From assembly GCF_000716675.1 (NCBI RefSeq), contig NZ_JNXT01000078.1, positions 1 to 31,945 on the forward strand: a stretch of DNA of 31,945 bases, given 5' to 3'. Below, piece by piece: positions 23,023-29,046 of this stretch. The DNA comes from Streptomyces alboflavus. GTDB lineage: Bacteria > Actinomycetota > Actinomycetes > Streptomycetales > Streptomycetaceae. The translations under genes were made by a program, and so were the position numbers. How positions within the stretch are numbered: the first letter of the stretch is position 1; each line of letters begins with the position of its first letter. The notes under the pieces are model-generated. The model was given only the letters and a program-made list of their open reading frames with translations, had not been told where the DNA came from and made no database searches.

Positions 23023-23552
23023 ACCAGACCCCTTTCGTTGAGCAGCGCGTACACGGCTGCCGCGGACTCCTGCACGGTCTGGTCCTGGGACTCGATGCGC
23101 AGATCGGGCGACTCGGGCTCCTCGTACGGGTCGTCGACGCCGGTGAGCCCCGATATCTCGCCCGCGGCCTGCTTGGCGTACAGGCCCTTCACGTCCCGTA
23201 CGGAGCAGACCTCCACCGGCGTGGCCACGTGCACCTCCAAGTAGGCGGTGCCGCCCGCCTGGTGGCGCTTGCGGACCGCCTCGCGGCTGTCCGTGAACGG
23301 CGCGATCACCGGGACCAGGGCGAGGACGCCGTTGCGGGCGAGGAGTTCGGCGACGAAGCCGATGCGCTGGACGTTGGTGTCCCGGTCGGCGCGGCTGAAG
23401 CCGAGGCCCGCCGAGAGGAACTCGCGGATCTCGTCGCCGTCGAGGACCTCCACCCGGTGGCCCTCCGCGCGCAGGGTGCGCGCCAGCTCGTGGGCGATGG
23501 TGGTCTTGCCCGCGCTGGGCAGGCCCGTGAGCCAGACGGTGGCTCCGGTCAC
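23019..23552 (-). CDS. cysC: Adenylyl-sulfate kinase (APS kinase)
   Basis: A 177-aa kinase that converts APS to PAPS. The P-loop GLPSAGKTT is at 10-18, followed by LDGDEIREFLSAGLGFSRAD, the family's APS-binding segment with conserved Phe and Arg, and VKGLYAKQAAGE. I chose the GTG at 23552 because AGGAG lies six nt upstream and the length fits the family. An ATG at 23618 overlaps the cysH stop (ATGA) and would add a Thr-rich 22-residue tail; this cannot be ruled out, since other genes here are joined by such overlaps. The 3' end overlaps cysD by four bases. Confidence 0.92.
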   Translation of the reverse strand: MTGATVWLTGLPSAGKTTIAHELARTLRAEGHRVEVLDGDEIREFLSAGLGFSRADRDTNVQRIGFVAELLARNGVLALVPVIAPFTDSREAVRKRHQAGGTAYLEVHVATPVEVCSVRDVKGLYAKQAAGEISGLTGVDDPYEEPESPDLRIESQDQTVQESAAAVYALLNERGLV

Positions 23553-23614
23553 GTGGGTCTCCTGAACACTTCGGGGGGTTGTCGTCGTCGCTGTCGTCGC
23601 TGTTCGAGGGGCCG

Positions 23615-24331
23615 TCATCCGTGCAGCCCGCATTCGGTCTTGGCGCGTCCCGCCCAGCGTCCCGCGCGGGCGTCCTCCCCTTCGAGGAGGCGCCGGGTGC
23701 AGGGCGCGCAGCCCACGGAGCCGTAGCCGTCCATGAGCAGCGGATTGGTGAGGACGCCGTGCTCGGTGACGTACGCGTCCACGTCGTCCTGCGTCCAGCG
23801 GGCGATCGGCGAGACCTTGACCTTCCGCCGCTTCTCGTCCCAGCCGACGACCGGCGTGTTCGCGCGGGTCGGGGACTCGTCGCGGCGCAGGCCCGTGGCC
23901 CACGCGGTGTACCCGGCGAGGCCCTCTTCGAGGGGCTTCACCTTGCGCATCGCGCAGCACAGGTCCGGGTCGCGGTCGTGCAGCCGGGGTCCGTACGCGG
24001 CGTCCTGCTCGGCCACGGTCAGCTCGGGGACGAGCGTGATGACGTTGACGTCCATGACGGCCTCGACGGCGTCACGGGTGCCGATGGTCTCGGGGAAGTG
24101 GTAGCCGGTGTCGAGGAACACCACGTCCACGCCGGGCCGGGCGCGCGCGGCGAGGTGGGCGACCACGGCGTCCTCCATCGACGACGTCACGCAGAACCGC
24201 GCGCCGAAGGTGTCCACGGCCCAGCGGAGGATGTCGAGCGCGGAGGCGTCCTCCAGGTCGCGCCCGGCCTGCTCGGCGAGCGCCCGCAGCTCGGCCGCGG
24301 CCGCTGTGTCGGGCTCCTGAGCTGTCGTCAT
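23615..24331 (-). CDS. cysH: APS reductase (assimilatory, 4Fe-4S type)
   Basis: A 238-aa PAPS-reductase-family enzyme. It has the cysteine set of the [4Fe-4S] APS-reducing class: Cys125-Cys126 (DLCCAMRK) and Cys208/Cys211 (GCAPCTRR). The catalytic cysteine is in the C-terminal ECGLH (Cys234). It reduces APS to sulfite and AMP with thioredoxin. The start at 24331 overlaps the stop of the zinc-ribbon gene (ATGA at 24331-24328); the open frame runs further upstream, but only through that gene. The iron-sulfur type means APS is probably used directly, so the CysC product PAPS likely serves other reactions such as sulfotransfer. Confidence 0.95.
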   Translation of the reverse strand: MTTAQEPDTAAAAELRALAEQAGRDLEDASALDILRWAVDTFGARFCVTSSMEDAVVAHLAARARPGVDVVFLDTGYHFPETIGTRDAVEAVMDVNVITLVPELTVAEQDAAYGPRLHDRDPDLCCAMRKVKPLEEGLAGYTAWATGLRRDESPTRANTPVVGWDEKRRKVKVSPIARWTQDDVDAYVTEHGVLTNPLLMDGYGSVGCAPCTRRLLEGEDARAGRWAGRAKTECGLHG

Positions 24332-24507
24332 ATCGATTCCCCTCCAGGGTCGTTGCGCTGAAGTCCACGGGTCAGAAGACCGAGGAACTTCAACTGGAAG
24401 GCGCGGTTGCACGCCGCGCATTCCCACGCGCCGTGGCCCTGCTCGCTGGGCCGCAGGTCCTCGTCGCCGCAGTAGGGGCAGTAGAAGGGGGCGGCGCGCT
24501 CGCTCAT
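24328..24507 (-). CDS. Small zinc-ribbon protein between sir and cysH (59 aa)
   Basis: A 59-aa frame with two CxxC pairs: FYCPYCGDEDL (Cys10, Cys13) and WECAACNRAFQLKFLG (Cys30, Cys33), a classic zinc ribbon or possibly rubredoxin-like metal site. Its ATG overlaps the sir stop (24507-24504) and its TGA overlaps the cysH ATG (24331-24328), so it is embedded in the operon with no free bases. This strongly supports a real gene. I recall a small gene of this kind at the same place in the Streptomyces coelicolor cys cluster. Function unknown; a role in metal or redox support of Sir or CysH is inference. Confidence 0.85.
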   Translation of the reverse strand: MSERAAPFYCPYCGDEDLRPSEQGHGAWECAACNRAFQLKFLGLLTRGLQRNDPGGESI

Positions 24508-26210
24508 GACAGCGCCTCCTCGGAGGCCCGCGCGGCCCAGGTGGCGAACCGCTCGCCGTCCTCGCGCTCGGCCTGGAACCGCTTGAGCACGCGCTCCACG
24601 TAGTCCGGCAGCTCGGCCGACGTCACCTTCAGGCCGCGCACCTTGCGGCCGAACCCGGCCTCCAGGCCGAGCGCGCCGCCCAGGTGCACCTGGAAGCCCT
24701 CGACCTGGTTGCCGTCGTCGTCCAGGACCAGCTGGCCCTTGAGGCCGATGTCGGCGACCTGGATGCGGGCGCAGGCGTTCGGGCAGCCGTTGATGTTGAT
24801 GGTGATGGGCTCGTCGAACTCCGGGATGCGGCGCTCCAGTTCGTCGATGAGGGAGGCGCCGCGCGCCTTCGTCTCGACGATCGCGAGCTTGCAGAACTCG
24901 ATGCCGGTGCAGGCCATGGTGCCGCGCCGGAAGGAGGAGGGGCGGACCTTGAGGTCCAGCGACTCCAGGCCCTCGACCAGCGACTCGACCTGGTCCTCGG
25001 TCACATCGAGCACGATCATCTTCTGCTCGGCGGTGGTCCGCAGGCGGCCCGAGCCGTGTGCGGCGGCCAGGTCGGCGATCTTCGTCAGTACGGTGCCGTC
25101 GACGCGGCCGACGCGCGGGGCGAAGCCGACGTAGAACCTGCCGTCCTGCTGCCGGTGCACACCGACGTGGTCGCGCCAGCGCTGGACCGGCTGGGCGGGG
25201 GCGGGGCCGTCGGCCAGCTTGCGCAGCAGGTACTCGTCCTCAAGGACCTGGCGGAACTTCGCCACGCCCCAGTCGGCGAGCAGGAACTTCAGCCGGGCGC
25301 GGGTGCGCAGGCGGCGGTAGCCGTAGTCGCGGAAGATCGAGATGACGCCCTCGTAGACGTCCGCCACGTCCTCCAGGGGCACCCAGGCGCCGAGACGCTG
25401 GCCGATCTTGGGGTTGGTGGACAGGCCGCCGCCGACCCACAGGTCGAAGCCGGGGCCAAGGTCGGGGTGGACGACGCCGACGAACGCGATGTCGTTGATC
25501 TCGTGCGCCACGTCCAGGAGCGGCGAGCCGGAGATCGCGGACTTGAACTTGCGGGGCAGGTTGGAGAAGGCCGGGTTGCCGACGATGCGGCGCTGGATCT
25601 CGTCGACGGCGGGCGTGCCGTCGATGATCTCGTCCTCGGCGATGCCCGCGACGGGGGAGCCGAGGATGACGCGCGGGGTGTCGCCGCAGGCCTCGGTCGT
25701 GGACAGGCCCACGCCCTCCAGGCGGCGCCAGATCTCCGGCATGTCCTCGATGCGGATCCAGTGGTACTGGATGTTCTGCCGGTCGGTGATGTCGGCGGTG
25801 CCGCGCGCGAACTCCTGCGAGATCTCGCCGATCACGCGCAGCTGGTCGGTGGTGAGGCGGCCGCCGTCGATGCGCACCCGCAGCATGAAGTACTCGTCGT
25901 CCAGCTCCTCCGGCTCCAGGATCGCGGTCTTGCCGCCGTCGATCCCGGGCTTGCGCTGGGTGTACAGACCCCACCAGCGCATCCGGCCGCGCAGGTCGTT
26001 CGGGTCGATGGAGTCGAAACCGCGCTTGGAGTAGATCGTCTCAATGCGTGTCCGCACATTGAGACCGTCGTCGTCCTTCTTGAACTGCTCGTTTCCGTTG
26101 AGCGGGGTGAAGTGACCGACAGCCCACTGGCCCTCGCCACGGTGGCGGCTCGCCTTGCGCCGGGGCGCGCGGGGGGCGGCGGTCGCGGTGTCTTCAGGGT
26201 TGGCAGCCAT
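24504..26210 (-). CDS. sir: Ferredoxin-dependent sulfite reductase
   Basis: A 568-aa siroheme/[4Fe-4S] reductase that reduces sulfite to sulfide with six electrons from ferredoxin. Cluster cysteines are Cys434, Cys440, Cys476 and Cys480 (ACTGIEFC and NGCPNAC). Tyr83 (GLYTQRKPG) and Cys175 (TTEACGDTPR) are 92 residues apart, the same spacing as the Tyr-Cys crosslinked pair of the mycobacterial enzyme, which favours sulfite over nitrite. The ATG at 26210 has GAAGGA nine nt upstream; in-frame codons further upstream lie in the leader. It heads the operon and its stop overlaps the zinc-ribbon gene. The 115-nt leader between it and the leader peptide may be an attenuator. Confidence 0.95.
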   Translation of the reverse strand: MAANPEDTATAAPRAPRRKASRHRGEGQWAVGHFTPLNGNEQFKKDDDGLNVRTRIETIYSKRGFDSIDPNDLRGRMRWWGLYTQRKPGIDGGKTAILEPEELDDEYFMLRVRIDGGRLTTDQLRVIGEISQEFARGTADITDRQNIQYHWIRIEDMPEIWRRLEGVGLSTTEACGDTPRVILGSPVAGIAEDEIIDGTPAVDEIQRRIVGNPAFSNLPRKFKSAISGSPLLDVAHEINDIAFVGVVHPDLGPGFDLWVGGGLSTNPKIGQRLGAWVPLEDVADVYEGVISIFRDYGYRRLRTRARLKFLLADWGVAKFRQVLEDEYLLRKLADGPAPAQPVQRWRDHVGVHRQQDGRFYVGFAPRVGRVDGTVLTKIADLAAAHGSGRLRTTAEQKMIVLDVTEDQVESLVEGLESLDLKVRPSSFRRGTMACTGIEFCKLAIVETKARGASLIDELERRIPEFDEPITININGCPNACARIQVADIGLKGQLVLDDDGNQVEGFQVHLGGALGLEAGFGRKVRGLKVTSAELPDYVERVLKRFQAEREDGERFATWAARASEEALS

Positions 26211-26232
26211 GGGTGTATGTCCTTCACAGCGG

Positions 26233-26330
26233 GCTGAGAACGGCTCTGACCTGCACACTCGCGCAGAAGGCGCGGCGGTGCGCGGGAAGGGGGTCAGACA
26301 GGGAAGTGCGGCGGTGCTGGGTTTCTCAGC
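26233..26330 (-). promoter_or_regulatory. Possible attenuator between leader peptide and sir
   Basis: On the minus-strand RNA, GCTGAGAA at 26330-26323, which includes the leader stop codon, is perfectly complementary to TTCTCAGC at 26240-26233, just upstream of the sir ribosome site. Two smaller pairings lie inside (26298-26292 with 26251-26245; 26274-26270 with 26264-26260). A ribosome held at the leader Cys codon (26340-26338) would cover the first arm and change this folding. This is a structural reading, not a computed fold. Confidence 0.45.
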
Positions 26331-26409
26331 TCGCCGGACACATGGCGCTGGACATGCGGCCGAGGTCGACGTGACGTCGACTCACCAAGGCGGTTCCAGC
26401 TCGAGACAT
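26326..26409 (-). CDS. Cysteine-containing leader peptide upstream of sir
   Basis: A 27-codon frame whose core reads SRRHVDLGRMSSAMC followed by PAS and stop. This closely matches the short 'putative leader peptide' family seen upstream of sulfur genes in Streptomyces (R-R-H-V-D-L...S-A-x-C). The single Cys codon is at position 24 (26340-26338), near the end. Cys-codon-bearing upstream ORFs act as cysteine-sensing attenuators of sulfur operons in mycobacteria, and the same job is likely here (inference). No ribosome site is seen; CACGCT lies 6 nt before the ATG, so translation is probably leaderless. The codons for R-R-H-V-D form a perfect 17-nt DNA palindrome (26365-26381). Confidence 0.85.
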   Translation of the reverse strand: MSRAGTALVSRRHVDLGRMSSAMCPAS

Positions 26410-26415
26410 GACGGA

Positions 26416-26445
26416 AGCGTGGCACGCGCCTTTCGGCGCAGTCCA
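26416..26445 (-). promoter_or_regulatory. Predicted leaderless promoter of the leader peptide-sir operon
   Basis: On the minus strand, TGGACT (26445-26440), an 18-nt spacer and CACGCT (26421-26416) lie 6 nt before the leader ATG at 26409. Both boxes are weak matches, so activation by a bound regulator would be expected; direct repeats lie just upstream. Confidence 0.45.
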
Positions 26446-26450
26446 CCTCT

Positions 26451-26487
26451 GTCCGTATCCTGGACGTAAGCGTCCCGCATCCTGGAC
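26451..26487. promoter_or_regulatory. Two direct repeats with ATCCTGGAC upstream of the sir promoter
   Basis: GTCCGTATCCTGGAC (26451-26465) and GTCCCGCATCCTGGAC (26472-26487) share the last nine bases, at 26457-26465 and 26479-26487, exactly 22 bp apart (two helical turns). Each unit has GTCC...GGAC ends. They lie just upstream of the predicted -35 at 26440-26445, a typical activator position. The binding protein is unknown. Confidence 0.55.
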
Positions 26488-26523
26488 AAACCATGGGGGC
26501 TGCGCCCCCGCTCCCCCGCTTTT

Positions 26524-26562
26524 TCGGCGCTCCGCACCTCGTCCTCAAACGCCGGACGGGCT
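26524..26562 (+). repeat. REP-like intergenic repeat, copy C
   Basis: Same 39-nt core as at 9-47, with two differences (gcacc for gcgcc, and aaacg for aatcg). It is followed by a pyrimidine-rich flank (26563-26585). It forms one arm of a large inverted repeat with the copy at 26649-26687, including the flanks. Confidence 0.85.
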
Positions 26563-26648
26563 ATTTTTCCCCGCCCACCCACCCCATTCCGCCCGAGGGA
26601 CGAAGCCCTCCCCGCCCGGAGGGCCAAGAAGGGCGGGTGGGTGGGGAA

Positions 26649-26687
26649 AGCCCGTCCGGCGATTGAGGACGAGGCGCGGAGCGCCGA
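26649..26687 (-). repeat. REP-like intergenic repeat, copy D (inverted)
   Basis: Inverted copy of the core. Together with its G-rich flank (26631-26648) it mirrors 26524-26583, giving arms of about 57-60 nt around a loop of about 47 nt. The structure separates the start of the sulfur operon from the 3' end of the GNAT gene at 26731, both on the minus strand, so it may stop GNAT transcripts from entering the sir promoter. Confidence 0.85.
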
Positions 26688-26730
26688 TCGGGGGCGCCCC
26701 CGGCCGAGGGTGACCGTGGGACGGCGTACG

Positions 26731-27297
26731 TCAGCCGCGTGCCCCGGGCCACGGGCCGGGGGTGACCTGCTCGGCCTGCTCCGAGACCTCCGTGTCGAAC
26801 AGCTTGAAGCCCCGCCGCAGGTAGTTGTCCATCGCGTGCTCCCCGTCGAGGCTGCACGTGTGCACCCACACCCGCTTCGTGGCCGGCCGCCCAGGCCACC
26901 GCTCCGCGAGATCCCACGCGCGGGCCGTCCCGTACGAGAGGAGGTGCCCGCCGATCCGCCGCCCCCGGAAGGCGGGGATCAGGCCGAAGTAGAGGATCTC
27001 GACGACGCCGTCGTCCTGCGGGTCCAGCTCCACGTACCCGGCGGGGGTGCCCCTGTCGTACGCCACCCATGTCTCCACGCCCGGACGGGCCAGGTGCTCC
27101 TGCCACTGGGCGTAGCTGAGGGAGAGCCGGTCCACCCAGGTGATGTCGGCGCCGACGGACGCGTAGAGGAACCGGCTGAACTCGGGCGACGGCACCTCGG
27201 CCCGCACGATCCGGATGTCGCCGTCCGGCGCGGCGGCCGGGAGCAGATCCGTCGGGGCGGTCTGTTCGAGGGACCAGGTGGTGAGAGTGATGCTCAT
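26731..27297 (-). CDS. GNAT family N-acetyltransferase
   Basis: A 188-aa acetyltransferase. The central part reads TWVAYDRGTPAGYVELDPQDDGVVEILYFGLIPAFRG, followed by the acetyl-CoA loop FRGRRIGGHLLSYG and the C-terminal NYLRRGFKLFDTE. These are usual GNAT motifs A and B. The substrate is unknown. I chose the ATG at 27297; an open extension of 42 codons has no support. No ribosome site is present, and TTGCCT lies 7 nt upstream with TTGGCC 18 nt before that, so the mRNA may be leaderless. The 3' end faces the large inverted repeat at 26524-26687. Confidence 0.85.
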   Translation of the reverse strand: MSITLTTWSLEQTAPTDLLPAAAPDGDIRIVRAEVPSPEFSRFLYASVGADITWVDRLSLSYAQWQEHLARPGVETWVAYDRGTPAGYVELDPQDDGVVEILYFGLIPAFRGRRIGGHLLSYGTARAWDLAERWPGRPATKRVWVHTCSLDGEHAMDNYLRRGFKLFDTEVSEQAEQVTPGPWPGARG

Positions 27298-27459
27298 GCC
27301 GGTCAGGCAATCATGCGAGGCGGGGGCGGGCCAAGGCGGATTCCCGGGGGGCGTGCGAGCCGTCCCCGGGCGGCCGCGTGAGCCGTCCCCGGGGGCCGGG
27401 AAACGGCGGCCGCCGCCCCTCATGACTCGTGTAAACCGGCCCAGCGGGCCCCGCCCCCG
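27298..27459. other. Short intergenic stretch with direct repeat and palindrome
   Basis: A 14-nt direct repeat, gagccgtccccggg, occurs at 27357-27370 and 27380-27393. It is followed by a 12-bp perfect palindrome CGGCGGCCGCCG (27404-27415), which may help end the regulator transcript. No gene is seen. Confidence 0.4.
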
Positions 27460-28761
27460 TCAAGGCTCGGCCACCGCCCGCGCGCGCAGCACCGCGGGGG
27501 CGAGGGAGTGCGGGAGCAGCCGGGAGGGGTCCTCGGGCAGCAGCAGCTGGACGTCCGTGTCCTCGTGGAAGCGGTACGGGCGGTGGGCGAGCAGGCCGCC
27601 CAGATAGCGCCGGACGCGGGACAGCTCCGCGCGGACCGTCACCGTGCGCGCCGGATCGCCGAACAGGTCCGCGGCGAGGCCCGCGGCGGTCCGGCCCGAG
27701 CGGTGCACGGCGAGCAGATACAGCAACTCGGCGTGCCGGGGCGACAGTTCATGGGTCCAGCAGTCCGCGCTGCCGGTGACGGCGACCGTCCACCGGTGCG
27801 GCCCCGCGACGTCCACCACCACCCGCGTCCCGGCCCCGGGCCCGGCCACGTCCCGCTCCTCCTCGTCGAGCCGGAGCAGCCAGCCGCCGGGCAGCGGTGC
27901 CACCGTGCACATGCCGAGCGTGGGCAGCCAGGAGCGGCCGTCGGCGAGGGACTTGGGCAGGGCGATCCTGTCCACCGGCGGCATGCCCGTGACCGCCGCC
28001 GTCCAGCCGTGGCCGTCCACCGCGACGGCCCGCCCGTCCATCCGGGCGAGCACCGGCGCGGCCACCGAACGCAGCCGGTCCAGGGCCGTCAGATGCGCCT
28101 CGCGCAGCCGCGCCTCGGCGAGCTTGGCGACCGAGCAGACCAGGGCGAGCGTCGCCGGGTGCATGGTGTCGAGCGGCCCGCTGATGTCGACCACGCCGAG
28201 CAGCCGCCCGTTCCTCGGGTCGCTGATCGGCGCGCCCGTGCAGGTCCAGCGGTGGTGGGTGCGGACGAAGTGCTCGGCGGAGAAGACCTGCACGGGGCGC
28301 CGGGCCACCAGCGCGGTGCCGACGCCGTTCGTGCCGACGATGTTCTCCCGCCAGTCGGCGCCGATCTCGAAGCCGTGCCCGTCGGCCATCCGCAGCACCG
28401 ACCTGTTGCCCTCGCGCCACAGCAGCCGCCCCTCGGCGTCCGCGACGACCATGATGTGCTGCGCGACGTCCGCGACCGAGAGCAGCCCCTCGCGCAGCAC
28501 CGGAAGCACATGTCTGAGCGGCGACGCCTGCCGCCGCCGCTCCACCTCGTCCGTGCTCAACACGCCCGAGCGGAAGTCGTGTTCGGGGTCGACGCCGCTC
28601 GCCAGCATCCGGTCCCAGGACGCCCCTATCTCCGGCCGGGGCCCGACACGGGGCCGCTCGCCGGCGATCCTGGCGTCGCGCACCTCCCGAAGGAGCCGTG
28701 CGGCCTGCGCGGTCTTCACGGCCGTCAGCCGTTCGAGGTCGAAACTCGCGTACGTGTTCAT
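27460..28761 (-). CDS. GAF-domain regulator, AcoR-like but without AAA+ domain
   Basis: A 433-aa regulator. The N-terminal part (SWDRMLASGVDPE, then LPVLREGLLSVADVAQHIMVVADAEGRLLWREG) and the GAF region ending RTHHRWTCTGAPISDPRNGRL and LGVVDISGP are typical of AcoR-type activators. The sigma-54 AAA+ domain (GAFTGA, Walker motifs) is absent, as is common in actinobacteria. The C-terminus carries a winged-helix-like segment (LSPRHAELLYLLAVHRSGRT, then TVRAELSRVRRYLGG), which probably binds DNA. The ATG has GGAGG seven nt upstream. It may bind the inverted repeat at 28883-28910 and regulate itself; other targets are unknown. The ligand is perhaps an aldehyde, alcohol or diol, as for AcoR relatives (inference). 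Confidence 0.85.
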   Translation of the reverse strand: MNTYASFDLERLTAVKTAQAARLLREVRDARIAGERPRVGPRPEIGASWDRMLASGVDPEHDFRSGVLSTDEVERRRQASPLRHVLPVLREGLLSVADVAQHIMVVADAEGRLLWREGNRSVLRMADGHGFEIGADWRENIVGTNGVGTALVARRPVQVFSAEHFVRTHHRWTCTGAPISDPRNGRLLGVVDISGPLDTMHPATLALVCSVAKLAEARLREAHLTALDRLRSVAAPVLARMDGRAVAVDGHGWTAAVTGMPPVDRIALPKSLADGRSWLPTLGMCTVAPLPGGWLLRLDEEERDVAGPGAGTRVVVDVAGPHRWTVAVTGSADCWTHELSPRHAELLYLLAVHRSGRTAAGLAADLFGDPARTVTVRAELSRVRRYLGGLLAHRPYRFHEDTDVQLLLPEDPSRLLPHSLAPAVLRARAVAEP

Positions 28762-28882
28762 CACCGTTCCTCCCGCTCCCCGAGCCCGCCGACAGAGGGG
28801 GACACGCCATCCATCGTGCCCTTCCGGGCGCGCCGAAGGACATGCTTCACCCAGGTCGTACGAACCCGGACCCGCACACCGT

Positions 28883-28910
28883 CCAGAGTTGCAACCCTCT
28901 GCAACTCTGG
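28883..28910. promoter_or_regulatory. 11-bp inverted repeat, likely operator of the GAF regulator
   Basis: CCAGAGTTGCA (28883-28893) and TGCAACTCTGG (28900-28910) are perfectly complementary, with a 6-nt spacer. The inner TTGCA...TGCAA resembles sites bound by AcoR-type regulators. It lies 122 bp upstream of the regulator's start, a suitable place for autoregulation. Confidence 0.65.
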
Positions 28911-28985
28911 CGAACAGTCGTGCGGTGTTTGAAACTTGGCCGTGCGCCGCCCCGTGCGGCGCCCGTCCCGACGGGGCCTGAAGAC

Positions 28986-29021
28986 CGGGGGTGGTGCCGT
29001 GTCGGCGCAGCACCACCCCCG
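28986..29021 (-). terminator. Terminator after the AidB-like gene, 12-bp hairpin
   Basis: CGGGGGTGGTGC (28986-28997) and GCACCACCCCCG (29010-29021) pair perfectly with a 12-nt loop, 25 nt beyond the stop of the minus-strand acyl-CoA dehydrogenase gene. It separates that gene from the regulator downstream. Confidence 0.8.
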
Positions 29022-29046
29022 TGACAGCGCCCGTCGGGCGTGAAAC

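Larger units (their letters stand above)
28762..29046. other. 285-bp gap upstream of the GAF regulator gene
   Basis: The gap holds the operator-like inverted repeat (28883-28910), three hairpins (28944-28962, 28962-28975 and the strong one at 28986-29021) and the promoter of the regulator, which I cannot define exactly. No gene is seen. Confidence 0.5.

Noticed and set aside
23553..23618. Extended N-terminus for CysC from the ATG at 23618
   Set aside because: The added residues are a Thr-rich low-complexity stretch, and a GTG with AGGAG six nt upstream gives the usual family length. Kept as an alternative because of the ATGA overlap with cysH.
27508..28932. Plus-strand frame of 474 codons antisense to the GAF regulator
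   Set aside because: Composition is Arg/Pro/His-rich without a fold signature, and the minus-strand gene has a good start and known domain.
28920..28980. tRNA or small structured RNA between the regulator and the AidB-like gene
   Set aside because: The hairpins are simple GC stems; no cloverleaf, anticodon loop or T-loop sequence can be found.
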